Positions 42,387-52,027 are shown, numbered from the stretch's first letter. The stretch: 64,000 nucleotides of DNA from Catalimonadaceae bacterium JC749 (GCA_021730635.1 JAJNNC010000003.1:62001-126000); one strand, 5' to 3'. The notes: generated by a model not told the origin, from the letters alone. Made by a program: numbers and translations.

Positions 42387-44465
42387 ATGAATTATTATAC
42401 ACCGAAAGAAACAACCACTGAGAGGGACTATCCAATGTTGAAAGCTGTTTTTGAATCCTCAGCGGAAGGTATTCTCATGATCAGTGAGGAGGGAAAAATT
42501 GTAAAGGCCAATCCTGCCAGTGAAAAAATATTTGGCTATCCTACCAGTCAACTCAACGGCCTGACTGTCGCCACAGTATTACCAGACTTTCTCCAAAGCT
42601 ATCTAGGGTATCATAACAGTCAGACCGGTCAGTCTGAAAACAGGGAGCAAAATGTAAAGCTGATGGGTCTCCACAAAGAGGGTACTGAGCTCTCTCTTGA
42701 AATACGATGCCGCCCCACCGATTATGAAAATATAGTCATCACTTTTCTCAAACCTGTGGTCGAAGACCATCCGGATACTAATGCGCCAGCGGAGAAACCC
42801 TGGGACCATCCGGAGCCTGCGGCGCTAAACAGGCATTTACCCGGCGTGTTGTATCGGTGCAACAATGATACGGACCGCAGTATGTTGTACATCAGTGATA
42901 GTGTGGCGCACCTGACCGGATATCCGGCAACAGCTTTTTACCAATCGGGCAAAAACCTCAGTTTTCAGCGCCTGATCCATCCGGACGACCGCCAGCGTGT
43001 AACAGATAAAATGCAAATGGCCCTGCAGCAGCGAAACTATTATGCCCTGACCTACCGGATCATCACTAAACATAAGAAAGAGAAATGGGTATGGGAACAT
43101 GGCTATGGCGTATATACCGAGCAGGCAACTTTCATGTATTGGGAAGGTATGCTGTTGGAGGTGTCTGATCCGAAAGAAATACCCATCCGCTGGCAGGCCG
43201 GAGAAATGAAGCTGCGGGATTACGCGGTGGAGTTAGAGCAAAAAGTAAAAGAACGTACCCGGGAACTCACGGCTACCGTCAAGAAATTGGTAGAAACCAA
43301 CCTGAATCTGGAATATCAGATACAGGAAACGAAGGCCGCCGATGCGCAAGCCAAAAAAAACCATGCGCTTTATGTAGCCATTGCACGCTATTTTCCTAAA
43401 GTGATGATCGTAGTGATCAACCGCGACTATGAAATCGTTTTTCTGGATGGAGAAGAACTGCGTAAGACAGGACTGGACAAAGAAGTAGTGGAAGGATGGC
43501 CCATCAAAGATATTAAGAACTTTTCTGCTGAATGGAAACATCGTATGATAGAACATGCGCAAAAGTCCTTTGGAGGGGGTCACTTCTCCTATGAGATAAA
43601 ATATAAAAACAACAACTACAAAGTGAATACCATGCCTTTGGACGACGGGCAACTGGGGGTCAACCTGGTCCTTTTTGTCTTCACGAATATGACAGAGCAG
43701 AAAAGAACGGAGCTGAAAATGCTGAAAGCCCTGAAGAAAGAAAGAGAATTGAGCGAGCTTAAATCCCGCTTCGTGTCCATGGCCTCTCATGAATTCCGGA
43801 CTCCTTTGAGCACCATTTTATCGGCTGCCAACCTGATCGCCCGGCAAAATGAACCTGGTAAAGAGGAAAAAAGGCTCCTAAACGTAGAACGCATTAAATC
43901 CAGTGTAAAAAACCTGGTAGATATTCTCAATGAGTTTCTCTCTATTGGCCGGTTGGAAGAAGGCGAAGTGAGTATGAAGAAAGAGGTGTTTGATCTGATC
44001 AGTTTCATGAAATCCATTATTCAGGAATTGCAACACGTTCAGAAAGAAGGGCAACAGGTACGTCTGATTTCCAAAGAAAAAAAGATGCAGGTTTATCTCG
44101 ACAAGCAGTTTACCAGGAATGTGTTTTTAAACCTGATCTCCAATGCGCTGAAATACTCTCCTGCCCATCGTCCTGTGGATATCCTCATCAACGCGGAAGC
44201 CGACACCCTCACTGTCAAGGTACAGGATCAGGGCATTGGGATCCCGGAAGATGAGCAGCAGAACTTATTCAACCTTTTCTTCAGGGCACGCAATGTGACA
44301 AACATAGAAGGTACCGGTTTAGGGTTGCCTATCGTCAAGAAGTATATGGAGCTGATGCATGGCAAGATTACTTTTGAAAGCAAATTGCAGCATGGTTCTA
44401 CTTTTACCATCCTATTACCCTATGATCCGCATGGAGATGAAAAAAATAGTATTGATAGAAGATAA
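42387..44465 (+). CDS. Multi-PAS sensor histidine kinase
   Basis: 692 residues, no membrane segments. PAS 1 is at about 18-125, PAS 2 (PAS_3 type with PAC) at about 150-265, a coiled coil at about 280-335 (L-E-Q-K-V-K-E-R-T-R-E-L), and PAS 3 at about 340-440. HisKA has the phospho-accepting His in S-M-A-S-H-E-F-R-T-P-L-S near 471, and the HATPase has an N-box N-L-I-S-N-A-L-K-Y-S-P, G1 box Q-D-Q-G-I-G-I-P and G2 box G-T-G-L-G-L-P-I-V. It would sense a cytosolic signal, possibly redox or a small ligand, and phosphorylate the regulator whose gene overlaps its 3' end. Confidence 0.92.
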   Translation: MNYYTPKETTTERDYPMLKAVFESSAEGILMISEEGKIVKANPASEKIFGYPTSQLNGLTVATVLPDFLQSYLGYHNSQTGQSENREQNVKLMGLHKEGTELSLEIRCRPTDYENIVITFLKPVVEDHPDTNAPAEKPWDHPEPAALNRHLPGVLYRCNNDTDRSMLYISDSVAHLTGYPATAFYQSGKNLSFQRLIHPDDRQRVTDKMQMALQQRNYYALTYRIITKHKKEKWVWEHGYGVYTEQATFMYWEGMLLEVSDPKEIPIRWQAGEMKLRDYAVELEQKVKERTRELTATVKKLVETNLNLEYQIQETKAADAQAKKNHALYVAIARYFPKVMIVVINRDYEIVFLDGEELRKTGLDKEVVEGWPIKDIKNFSAEWKHRMIEHAQKSFGGGHFSYEIKYKNNNYKVNTMPLDDGQLGVNLVLFVFTNMTEQKRTELKMLKALKKERELSELKSRFVSMASHEFRTPLSTILSAANLIARQNEPGKEEKRLLNVERIKSSVKNLVDILNEFLSIGRLEEGEVSMKKEVFDLISFMKSIIQELQHVQKEGQQVRLISKEKKMQVYLDKQFTRNVFLNLISNALKYSPAHRPVDILINAEADTLTVKVQDQGIGIPEDEQQNLFNLFFRARNVTNIEGTGLGLPIVKKYMELMHGKITFESKLQHGSTFTILLPYDPHGDEKNSIDRR

Positions 44466-45498
44466 CACCGATGTCAGAGAAACCACTGCCGATATTCTGG
44501 AGCTGGCCCATTATGAAGTCTTTACGGCAGAAAGTGGAAAAGAAGGCATAGAAAAAGCCGTACAATTTCAACCGGATCTGATCATCTGCGATATCATGAT
44601 GCCCGGGCTGGATGGGTATGCTGTATTGCATATCTTAAGCAAAAAGCCGGAGACAGCCAGTATTCCTTTTATATTCCTGACCGCCAAATCTGAAAAAGCC
44701 GACCTGCGCAAAGGCATGAACCTGGGCGCAGACGATTACCTGACCAAACCCTTCGAAGAAATGGAGCTGCTGCATGCTGTGGAAAGCCGATTGCAGAAAA
44801 ATGAACTACTCAAAAAGGAGTTTTCCAAAGGCATCAGCGGCCTTGATGAATTTTACCATGAGGCCAGTGAATTCCGGGAGCTGAAGGATCTTTCCAAAAA
44901 AAGAAAGGTAAAAGCATTTCCTAAAAAGGCCACCATTTATCTGGAGGGAAGCAGCGCCCTCGTACTCTACTTTGTCCATACAGGCCGTGTGAAAACCTAT
45001 AAAACCAGTAAAGAAGGCAAAGAATTTATTACCGGTTTGTTCAGCGCCGGTGACTTTTTCGGCTATATGCCTTTGCTCGGTAAAACAGAGATATACTCCG
45101 AAACGGCAGTGGCCATGGAAGACACGGAGTTGTGTCTGATTCCCCAGCAGGATTTCTACAAGCTGCTTTATAGCAATCGGAATGTGGCCAGAAAATTTAT
45201 CAAAATGCTTTCCAATAACCTGATGGAGCGAGAAACACAGCTCTTGCAGGTGGCTTATCACTCTGTCAGGCAAAGGGTCGCGGAAGCCCTCTTGCAACTC
45301 AGCAAAACCGCCAGTAACACTGAAGAAAAGCATCCGGTGGTGATCATTACCAGGGAAGACCTTGCCGGATTTGTCGGAACGGTGAAAGAGACTATTGTCA
45401 GAACACTGTCTGATTTTAAAGAGGAAGGATTAATTACCCTGGATAGAAAGAAAATTGTCATCATGGACAGGGAACGGCTGGCGAAGGTAAACGCCTAG
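44431..45498 (+). CDS. Response regulator fused to a CRP/FNR-type DNA-binding module
   Basis: About 355 residues from the ATG at 44431, overlapping the kinase gene by 35 bases. Other in-frame starts lie at 44422 and 44437. Receiver domain 4-125: acidic pair E10-D11, phosphorylated D54 in I-C-D-I-M-M-P-G, and K in Y-L-T-K-P-F. Then a cNMP-binding-like domain (about 150-260, with F-S-A-G-D-F-F-G-Y-M-P-L-L) and a CRP-type helix-turn-helix (about 290-350, I-T-R-E-D-L-A-G-F-V-G-T-V-K-E-T-I-V-R-T). Such fusions put CRP/FNR-type promoters under two-component control. The FNR-like boxes nearby are its probable sites. Confidence 0.92.
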   Translation: MEMKKIVLIEDNTDVRETTADILELAHYEVFTAESGKEGIEKAVQFQPDLIICDIMMPGLDGYAVLHILSKKPETASIPFIFLTAKSEKADLRKGMNLGADDYLTKPFEEMELLHAVESRLQKNELLKKEFSKGISGLDEFYHEASEFRELKDLSKKRKVKAFPKKATIYLEGSSALVLYFVHTGRVKTYKTSKEGKEFITGLFSAGDFFGYMPLLGKTEIYSETAVAMEDTELCLIPQQDFYKLLYSNRNVARKFIKMLSNNLMERETQLLQVAYHSVRQRVAEALLQLSKTASNTEEKHPVVIITREDLAGFVGTVKETIVRTLSDFKEEGLITLDRKKIVIMDRERLAKVNA

Positions 45499-45500
45499 CA

Positions 45501-45512
45501 TGATATTAATCA
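45501..45512. promoter_or_regulatory. Perfect FNR-like box, TGAT-ATTA-ATCA
   Basis: A full match to TGAT-N4-ATCA three bases after the regulator gene and about 60 bases upstream of the next gene's ATG. It shares nearly all of its 19-base context with the site before the kinase gene. Position suits activation of 45571 and following genes, or feedback. Confidence 0.6.
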
Positions 45513-45570
45513 CCTAATTGCTGAAACTAAAGTCATTATACGTTACCCTTTTTTATGCTTGCTTTGGGTC

Positions 45571-46056
45571 ATGAAAAGCTCAGCAATCCGTGTAAAAATG
45601 GTTCGAGAGTATTCCATTAATCATCCTGTGAAAAAGTTGAAAATAAACCTGTATCTAAAAGTGTGCAACACTGATCAGGAAGTGGAAGGGTTTATTAGAA
45701 AAATGAAGCAACAGAATAAGGATAGCCTGGATCATATCTCTGTTTTGGGTAAAGTCCGGACCTGTCCTGACCCAGCCTTTACAAGGCCTGCACCCTATAT
45801 TAATCATTTCCATGCAACGGACATAGATTATATTCATATTCCGGAAATAGGTAAGGTGTTCGTCACAGGATATTTGTCCTCGCTGCTGCTGGAAAAAATA
45901 GCGGGCAAAGCTTTGGGCTCTCTGGACGGCGGACTCGTAGGCATCCTAACGGGTTACGGGGTGACCAACAAAAAATCACTGCAATATATAGAGCATCTAA
46001 AGCAGGGGAAACATATCGTGGTTACCTGGGAGTATGCTAAAGAAAGGAGTAGATGA
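45571..46056 (+). CDS. Hypothetical protein with a C-terminal general-stress-like loop (161 aa)
   Basis: About 161 residues from the ATG at 45571 (a TTG at 45559 and an ATG at 45598 are alternatives). The C-terminal G-G-L-V-G-I-L-T-G-Y-G-V-T-N-K-K-S-L-Q-Y-I-E-H-L-K-Q-G-K-H-I-V-V recalls the ending of DUF1269- and YflT-like general-stress proteins, in which a Gly-rich hydrophobic segment precedes a helix with Y-E-x-x-L-K-x-G. The N-terminal part is not recognised. An FNR-like box lies upstream, so it probably belongs to the regulon of the adjacent response regulator. Confidence 0.58.
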   Translation: MKSSAIRVKMVREYSINHPVKKLKINLYLKVCNTDQEVEGFIRKMKQQNKDSLDHISVLGKVRTCPDPAFTRPAPYINHFHATDIDYIHIPEIGKVFVTGYLSSLLLEKIAGKALGSLDGGLVGILTGYGVTNKKSLQYIEHLKQGKHIVVTWEYAKERSR

Positions 46057-46274
46057 CGCCAAAGCCGTATGGAGCATACCCGGGATAAAACCAAAAAGCA
46101 GCGCAAACTATGAGGCTTTCCTCAGGTAAGGCTTAGACTTTGACTGTATCCAGGAAGTCGTCGCACTCGAAAAGACATCCCATAAGATAAAACACCTCCC
46201 TACCCTACCAAATTTTCATTTGAACATAGTAAGATTTTAGTTTTTAGCCAAGGCCCATTAAATGTATAGCGAAG

Positions 46275-46655
46275 ATGAGAAAGAAAATTATTGTTACGGA
46301 AAGAGATTATTTCCTGATGTCCAATTTCATCAGTTATAACCCCTCTAAGTTATCGGAATACACCTTTTCAAGGCTGTCCAAAGAACTGAAGGAAGCCAAG
46401 ATAGTAGCCGAAGATAAAACACCGCGGGGCGTCATTAGACTTTATTCAGAAGTGGATCTACTTGAAAATACCTTGCATAAGCGTTTGAAGGTAAAATTTG
46501 TACTGCCCAGTGAAGCAGATGCCAGGCAGCAGAAAATATCAATATTTTCTCCGCTGGGAATGGCTCTGATCGGGTATCAGGAAGGAGACGAGGTAGCGTG
46601 GGAATTACATGGGGTGGTAAGGCGATATCAGGTGCTAAAGGTAACAAATCAGTAA
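46275..46655 (+). CDS. GreA/GreB-family (Rnk-like) transcription factor, 126 aa
   Basis: 126 residues. The C-terminal half has the GreA/GreB FKBP-like signature: V-I-R-L-Y-S-E-V, then V-K-F-V-L-P-S-E-A-D-A, I-S-I-F-S-P-L-G-M-A-L-I-G-Y-Q-E-G-D-E-V. The N-terminal part is short and does not form the full acidic coiled coil of GreA, which suits the Rnk-like regulators of nucleoside diphosphate kinase type or RNA-polymerase binding without cleavage. It lies between stress-type genes after the kinase/regulator pair. Confidence 0.82.
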   Translation: MRKKIIVTERDYFLMSNFISYNPSKLSEYTFSRLSKELKEAKIVAEDKTPRGVIRLYSEVDLLENTLHKRLKVKFVLPSEADARQQKISIFSPLGMALIGYQEGDEVAWELHGVVRRYQVLKVTNQ

Positions 46656-46781
46656 AAGTTTGCAGCCTACAGTCCTGCTCCTGACAATACGTCTAATGGT
46701 TTCCAGGGTAAACAAAGCCCTACCTTGAAAAACATTGCTTACATGCATTCCTCAACACCATGAAAAATAGTATATAGAAAG

Positions 46782-47807
46782 ATGTTCAAGTTTAGCTTAA
46801 AAAAAGGGTCCCATATGGCCATAGATCTGGGAAATAACAATACGGTACTCACAGATCAGCATTACAGAAGTGTTTCCCAACCTTCTTTCATAGCTTTACA
46901 TAAAGCCAATCGTTCGGTAAAAGCCGTGGGCAGTGAAGCCTATGAAATGCTGGGCAAAGCCAATGAGCATTTGAAAGTGGTGAAACCGCTGAAAGGCGGC
47001 GTGATTGTAGACTTTGACGCTGCCAACAGCCTGTTGAAATCTTTAGTGCATCAATGGTATCCGTCTTCTTTTTTTCGTGGTTTTGATCACGTCATCGCCG
47101 GCATTCCTTTCGATACCACTGAAGTGGAAAGAAGGGCCCTGCGGGATGCTTTGGAACAATTCAACGCCCCCCGGACATTTTTACTCTTTGAACCCCTGGC
47201 AGCTGCCATCGGACTGGGTCTGCATATTCAGGAGCCGGATGGAAAATTCCTAGTGGATATTGGGGGAGGCATCACAGAAATTGTTGTGATCTCTTTGTCA
47301 GGGATTGTTTCGCATCAGTCAATCAAAGTGGCCGGAGATACTTTTGACGAAGACATTCAAGATTATTTTAAAAAGAATTATAATATGTCTCTGGGAAGTA
47401 AGGTAGCCGAACAGCTCAAAATAAAGGTGGGTTCTGCGGTAACCGCTTTACAGGAGGCTCCTCCCCCGTTGGAGGTAGTAGGTAAAGATCTGATGACCGG
47501 ACTGCCGGTGAGCCGGTGTATTGATCATGTAGAGATGGCCGGTATTGTAAACAGTACCGTTAGCAAAATCGAGCAAGCTATCCTGCTGGCTCTTGAGGAA
47601 TGTCCGCCGGAACTGGCCGGTGATATTTATGGCAATGGCATTTATCTGACCGGAGGAGGTTCTCTGTTAAGAGGACTCCGGCAAAGGCTGGAAGCCAGCA
47701 CGAAGCTTCCGGTGCATCATGATACCCATGCACTGCTTTCTGTGTCGAAAGGGATGGCCACTGTCATGCAAAAGCCTTCCGCTTTCAGGCCTGTGCTGTT
47801 TCAATAA
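46782..47807 (+). CDS. MreB/Mbl-like actin homologue (probable paralogue)
   Basis: 341 residues with the actin-type ATPase fold: phosphate-1 loop A-I-D-L-G-N-N-N-T, connect-1 F-E-P-L-A-A-A-I-G, phosphate-2 loop V-D-I-G-G-G-I-T-E-I, adenosine loop L-T-G-G-G-S-L-L-R-G. It is divergent in the usual MreB G-T-A-N-T region (G-N-N-N-T). There is no mreC, mreD or penicillin-binding-protein gene next to it, so it is probably a second MreB and not the main cell-shape gene. Its place after the stress-type genes hints at a role in cell-form change under stress, which is only inference. Confidence 0.85.
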   Translation: MFKFSLKKGSHMAIDLGNNNTVLTDQHYRSVSQPSFIALHKANRSVKAVGSEAYEMLGKANEHLKVVKPLKGGVIVDFDAANSLLKSLVHQWYPSSFFRGFDHVIAGIPFDTTEVERRALRDALEQFNAPRTFLLFEPLAAAIGLGLHIQEPDGKFLVDIGGGITEIVVISLSGIVSHQSIKVAGDTFDEDIQDYFKKNYNMSLGSKVAEQLKIKVGSAVTALQEAPPPLEVVGKDLMTGLPVSRCIDHVEMAGIVNSTVSKIEQAILLALEECPPELAGDIYGNGIYLTGGGSLLRGLRQRLEASTKLPVHHDTHALLSVSKGMATVMQKPSAFRPVLFQ

Positions 47808-47939
47808 TTCTCAATTGACTGTGTCCTGTCATTGTGCTCCTGCTGCCTTTGCAGCTTGAGTCATGCATCATATTCAAAGACAAACACAAGAGGCAGTATC
47901 TCCGTTGGACCCATGCTGACCCCATCGGGGATACGCTTT

Positions 47940-50333
47940 TCATTCACTCTTCAATGACTTTACTGGATTCACCACCGCCGCTGCTATCGATTGGTAACTG
48001 ACGGTCAGCAGCCCGATCAAAAGGGCGACTACCCCTGAAAGCAGAAAAACGCTCAGGTTCTCCAAAGAAAGTAAATCAATGCGATACTGGAAGTCGCCCA
48101 ACCAGCTTTTGATGGCCAGGTAAGCCAGCGGCCAGGCGATAGCCGTCGCAATCAGGATCAGCCATACAAACTCTCTGGAAAGCAGCATCACGATTTGTGC
48201 AATGCTGGAACCCAGCACTTTGCGGACCCCGATTTCTTTCCTGCGTTGTTCTGCCATATGGGCCGACAGCCCAAACAACCCCAGACAGGCAATGAAAATA
48301 GCCAACCAGGTAAAGTATGACACCAGCCGGGAGAAATTCTCATCGCTCTTAAACAGGGCCGCAAATTCCTGATCAAAGAACTGGTATTCAAAGGGATAGT
48401 TCGCATACGTTGCTTTCCATTCCTCCTCTAAAAGCGCCATCGTCTGGCGGATATCCCCTTTCATCTTGATAGAAAGATTGCTCCCTCCCTCGGGATTATA
48501 GAACATCACCAACGGCTCTATGCTATGCCGCATGGAAGCAAAATGAAAGTCTTTCACCACCCCCACAATCGTGCGCTCATCTTCGTCGCCCACTGTCAGC
48601 TTTCTGCCTATGGGGTTTTCCCACCCTACCTGCTGGGCGAGTGCTTCATTGACCAGAATACCCTCCTGCTGATCGGTGCCATAGGAAGGCGAAAAGTTTC
48701 GGCCCTGTACGAGTTGCATGCCCATCACTTCCAGGTAATGCTCATCGAAAGAAAAAGAACTCACAATCCAATCCTGTTCGTCTTCTGAAGCCCCCTCCGG
48801 GGTGATGCCGATACGCCCAAACGTTCGGCCGGGCATATTGGAAGAAGCCGTTGCCCCTTCTATGGCTTCATATTTCAGCAGGCGATCCCGAAAAGCAGCT
48901 CTGTTTTGCGCCAATCCCTGATCATTCATCTGAAAGGTGACGACCTGATCCTTCTCAAAACCCAGGCTTTTATTTTTGATGAATTGTAACTGCTGATAGA
49001 CCAGGATGGTACCGATGATCATGGTGATAGAAGCGGCAAATTGTGCGACTACCAGTATTTTGCGCAGGAAAATGCCGTTTTTGCTGGTCTGAAATTCACC
49101 CCTGAGTATCTTCACCGGTTCAAATTTTGACAGGACAAAAGCTGGGTACAACCCCGCCAGGATACCAATGGTTAGCGTAGCCAACCCCATAGACAGATAC
49201 ACATCAGGCTGACTGAATATGAAGTCAAACACAGTCGTATTGATATCTAGGCTCAGCAGCGGTGTGACCAGCAACACGATGATGGTGGCCAGCACGGCGG
49301 CTACCAGGCAAAGCAAAAGGGATTCTCCCAGATGCTGCTTGATCAGATTGTATTTAAAAGCCCCCAGCACTTTCCTGACACCTACCTCTTTGGCCCGGGT
49401 CGAAGACTGGGCAGTAGATAGATTCATAAAATTGAAGGCAGCAATCAGCAGCACAAACAGGGCTACAGCCGACAAAGAATATACATAAGTGATATCACCC
49501 TTATTGCTGTTATAACCATCGAACAGGATGCCGGAAGATTTCAGGTGAATGTCTTCCAGGGGTTGTAACTGTGGTATCCAAAAGGCTGGAGCCTCATTCT
49601 TGAGGGCTAATTCTTTCATTTTGGCTTCCACGTTTGTTTCTGAAGCCCCCTCGCTCAGCAGGGCATACCCAATCATACCCAGCCCCTGCCAGGAGTCCAG
49701 GTACTGCGCCAGGCTGGAATCTGCCTGCGTAGGATACAACGAAAGCAGCAGATCAAGTTTTAAATGGCTCTTCTGCCTGGGGTCTTCTAAGAGGCCTACC
49801 ACTTCCCACTCCTGCCCGTCTATTTTGAGGATTTTTCCCAGGGCTTCCTGCTGTCCAAACAGTTTTTGAGCCATCGTTTGGGTAAGCATTGCTTTGCTGG
49901 GCTGGTTGAAAGCCTCTTTCGCCTCAGGATTTAACAAGCGGTAATCAAATATGTCAAAAAAAGAAGCCTCTACCGATTTGGCATCCTCGGCATAGACATA
50001 ATCATCTTCTACTTCTACCCGTAATCTTCCCTGCTGGAACATCCGGGTCGTGTTCACCATTTCAGGGATCTCCGCTTTGGCAGCCGCCGGCATCACAGGT
50101 TCAGTAATACCCACGCTATTGCTGGTTACGCCCAAAGCCTCGTCTATCGTATAGAAGCGATAGATACGATCCGACTTACTATGAAAATCATCATAGCTCA
50201 GTTCATTTTTAACATAGACAAAAATTACCAGACAACAGGCCATCCCGATAGCCAGTCCTGAAAGATTGATAACAGCGGAGGCTTTGTTTTTACCTAAGGC
50301 CCGCACGGCGGTAAGCAGATAATTTTTCAGCAT
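47940..50333 (-). CDS. FtsX/MacB-type ABC transporter permease (797 aa)
   Basis: 797 residues with an N-terminal membrane segment at 20-41, a MacB-PCD periplasmic domain (about 45-245), then three segments (about 285-400), a second periplasmic domain (about 450-640) and three more (about 680-780). Duplicated FtsX signatures E-V-G-V-R-K-V-L-G (near 320 and 705) are clear. Such proteins lack an ATPase domain and use a separate ABC subunit; none is encoded nearby. Bacteroidota have many stand-alone genes of this class. The substrate is unknown; export of lipoproteins, peptides or drugs is possible. Confidence 0.88.
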   Translation of the reverse strand: MLKNYLLTAVRALGKNKASAVINLSGLAIGMACCLVIFVYVKNELSYDDFHSKSDRIYRFYTIDEALGVTSNSVGITEPVMPAAAKAEIPEMVNTTRMFQQGRLRVEVEDDYVYAEDAKSVEASFFDIFDYRLLNPEAKEAFNQPSKAMLTQTMAQKLFGQQEALGKILKIDGQEWEVVGLLEDPRQKSHLKLDLLLSLYPTQADSSLAQYLDSWQGLGMIGYALLSEGASETNVEAKMKELALKNEAPAFWIPQLQPLEDIHLKSSGILFDGYNSNKGDITYVYSLSAVALFVLLIAAFNFMNLSTAQSSTRAKEVGVRKVLGAFKYNLIKQHLGESLLLCLVAAVLATIIVLLVTPLLSLDINTTVFDFIFSQPDVYLSMGLATLTIGILAGLYPAFVLSKFEPVKILRGEFQTSKNGIFLRKILVVAQFAASITMIIGTILVYQQLQFIKNKSLGFEKDQVVTFQMNDQGLAQNRAAFRDRLLKYEAIEGATASSNMPGRTFGRIGITPEGASEDEQDWIVSSFSFDEHYLEVMGMQLVQGRNFSPSYGTDQQEGILVNEALAQQVGWENPIGRKLTVGDEDERTIVGVVKDFHFASMRHSIEPLVMFYNPEGGSNLSIKMKGDIRQTMALLEEEWKATYANYPFEYQFFDQEFAALFKSDENFSRLVSYFTWLAIFIACLGLFGLSAHMAEQRRKEIGVRKVLGSSIAQIVMLLSREFVWLILIATAIAWPLAYLAIKSWLGDFQYRIDLLSLENLSVFLLSGVVALLIGLLTVSYQSIAAAVVNPVKSLKSE

Positions 50334-50636
50334 ACGTGGTTTCCTTATGAATTTTTATCATTCCGGTTGATGAGAATACTACCCTGTTTCAATGACAAGC
50401 ATTGAGCGCAAAGACCTATGAAAAGATACTAAACGCTGCGTTATCAAAAAAGGCCTGATGACAGTTTCCACAGGGTGATTACAACTTTTTGGAAAGGCCA
50501 GCCTCCCGTTTATGCGATTGACAAGGCATACAATGTACCATGGATGAAAAATCTGCCTTATATTCGCACCTTCAATGCACGGAATGCGTGAACAAAAGAT
50601 AATCAGTGTGGAGGCCAGAATGTTAAAAGAAGGGCA
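50334..50636. other. Intergenic region upstream of the permease gene
   Basis: I see no gene. It probably contains the permease promoter on its left end. Confidence 0.4.
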
Positions 50637-50783
50637 ATGGAAAAACTTATGGCAGAAAATAGTGGAAAGGCATACAAACGTGGTTTGATCCTAATGGCTT
50701 ATACCACACAGCACGATGACCCCTTGCCCGCTGAACAGCATGAAGCCTCTGACCGGATGGTCTTTTTATTGAATAACAAGTAG
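50637..50783 (+). CDS. Possible small protein, 48 aa
   Basis: ATG at 50637 and TAG at 50781-50783 give 48 residues. The text K-A-Y-K-R-G-L-I-L-M-A-Y-T-T-Q-H and R-M-V-F-L-L-N-N-K is protein-like, and the frame stays open upstream to a TGA near 50590. It lies 21 bases before mog on the same strand. It could be a small gene, the tail of a decayed gene, or chance. Confidence 0.28.
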   Translation: MEKLMAENSGKAYKRGLILMAYTTQHDDPLPAEQHEASDRMVFLLNNK

Positions 50784-50804
50784 TCAACGATACCTCATTT
50801 CAGG

Positions 50805-51335
50805 ATGGAAACAAGAATTGGCATTATCAATGTTTCGGACCGGGCCAGCCAGGGCATTTACGAAGATATTCCCGGGAAAGCGATTATAGAAACGTTAGAA
50901 GCATACCTGGCGTCGCCCTGGGAAAAAGTATATGCTGTGGTACCCGACGAGCAGGATCAGATTGAAGCTACTATGAAAAAAATGGCCGACGAAGAAGGGT
51001 GCTGTCTCATCATCACGTCCGGGGGTACAGGCCCGGCCAAACGGGATGTCACTCCTGAAGCGACGGAGGCGGTCTGCCAGAAAATGATGCCTGGTTTTGG
51101 CGAACTGATGCGGCAGGTAAGTTTACAATATGTGCCTACGGCCATTCTTTCCCGGCAGACCGCCGGTATCCGCCACAAAACTTTGATTGTAAACCTACCG
51201 GGAAAACCCAAAGCCATTCGGCAGTGCCTGGACGCTGTCTTTCCGGCCATCCCTTATTGTATTGACTTGCTGGAAGGACCCTATCTGGAATGCCATGAAG
51301 AGGTGATCAAACCTTTCCGGCCAAAAAGCAGCTAA
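50805..51335 (+). CDS. mog: Molybdopterin adenylyltransferase (MogA)
   Basis: 176 residues of the MoCF-binding fold. Key motifs are S-D-R-A-S-Q-G near the N-terminus, T-S-G-G-T-G-P-A-K-R-D-V-T-P-E-A-T (the nucleotide/molybdopterin-binding loop) and N-L-P-G-K-P-K-A at the C-terminal end. The long MogA-type ending (C-H-E-E-V-I-K-P-F-R-P) favours MogA over the shorter MoaB. It adenylates molybdopterin before molybdate insertion by MoeA, whose gene lies 4 kb to the right on the other strand. Confidence 0.9.
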   Translation: METRIGIINVSDRASQGIYEDIPGKAIIETLEAYLASPWEKVYAVVPDEQDQIEATMKKMADEEGCCLIITSGGTGPAKRDVTPEATEAVCQKMMPGFGELMRQVSLQYVPTAILSRQTAGIRHKTLIVNLPGKPKAIRQCLDAVFPAIPYCIDLLEGPYLECHEEVIKPFRPKSS

Positions 51336-51436
51336 GGCCTTTCCCCCCTTACCACTTGTTTTGCGGAGAGAACTTTTTTATAGCTTTCATGAGCAATACC
51401 TGAACAGCGATCATTCAGTGATGCGCCGGGGCTTCT

Positions 51437-51880
51437 TTATCTCCACACCAATACAAGCATCCCGGCCAAGATGAGTCCGGCTCCGATTAATACCTGTGCT
51501 TTGACAGGTTCCCGGAGCAAGGTGAAAGATAAAATCAGTGTCACCAAGATACTCGCTTTATCAATACTAGCCACATAGGTTACCAGTCCGTCTTTGAGCG
51601 CTCTGAAGTAATACAGCCAACTCAAAAAAGCAGTTATTCCGGAGGCCAGCAGTAGTAAAAGCTGTTTGCCTGTCAGCTTAGAAAAATCCGACAAAGCCTC
51701 CCCACCTAATGCTGTAAAAAGCACCAGCACAAAAATGATGGAGGTTCTGATAAGAAGTCCAAGGTCAGCATGCACATTTTCCAGTCCATATTTGGCAAAA
51801 ATGGCAGTCACGCCTGCAAAGACCATGGAGGCAAGCGCATATGACATCCAGGTTTCCATTTTTCTTATATTTGATTTCAT
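51437..51880 (-). CDS. EamA/DMT-type small transporter (147 aa)
   Basis: 147 residues with five hydrophobic segments, the size of a single EamA domain. Typical text includes A-L-K-D-G-L-V-T-Y-V-A-S-I-D-K-A-S-I-L and the C-terminal L-I-G-A-G-L-I-L-A-G-M. Single-domain members work as dimers to move amino acids, drugs or sugars. No partner gene is adjacent. The true start may be the Met at 51859. Confidence 0.82.
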   Translation of the reverse strand: MKSNIRKMETWMSYALASMVFAGVTAIFAKYGLENVHADLGLLIRTSIIFVLVLFTALGGEALSDFSKLTGKQLLLLLASGITAFLSWLYYFRALKDGLVTYVASIDKASILVTLILSFTLLREPVKAQVLIGAGLILAGMLVLVWR

Positions 51881-52027
51881 GCGTATGAGAAAATCTCTTT
51901 TTTATGTTTGCCAACGTTCAAGCGGTAGATAGCGCTTTTCATTGAAAGCACAAAACGCAACCCGTTCTAAAATAAGTGCATTCATTATTCGTATATTCAA
52001 CAATCAGAAATATATCTCGACAGGGAA

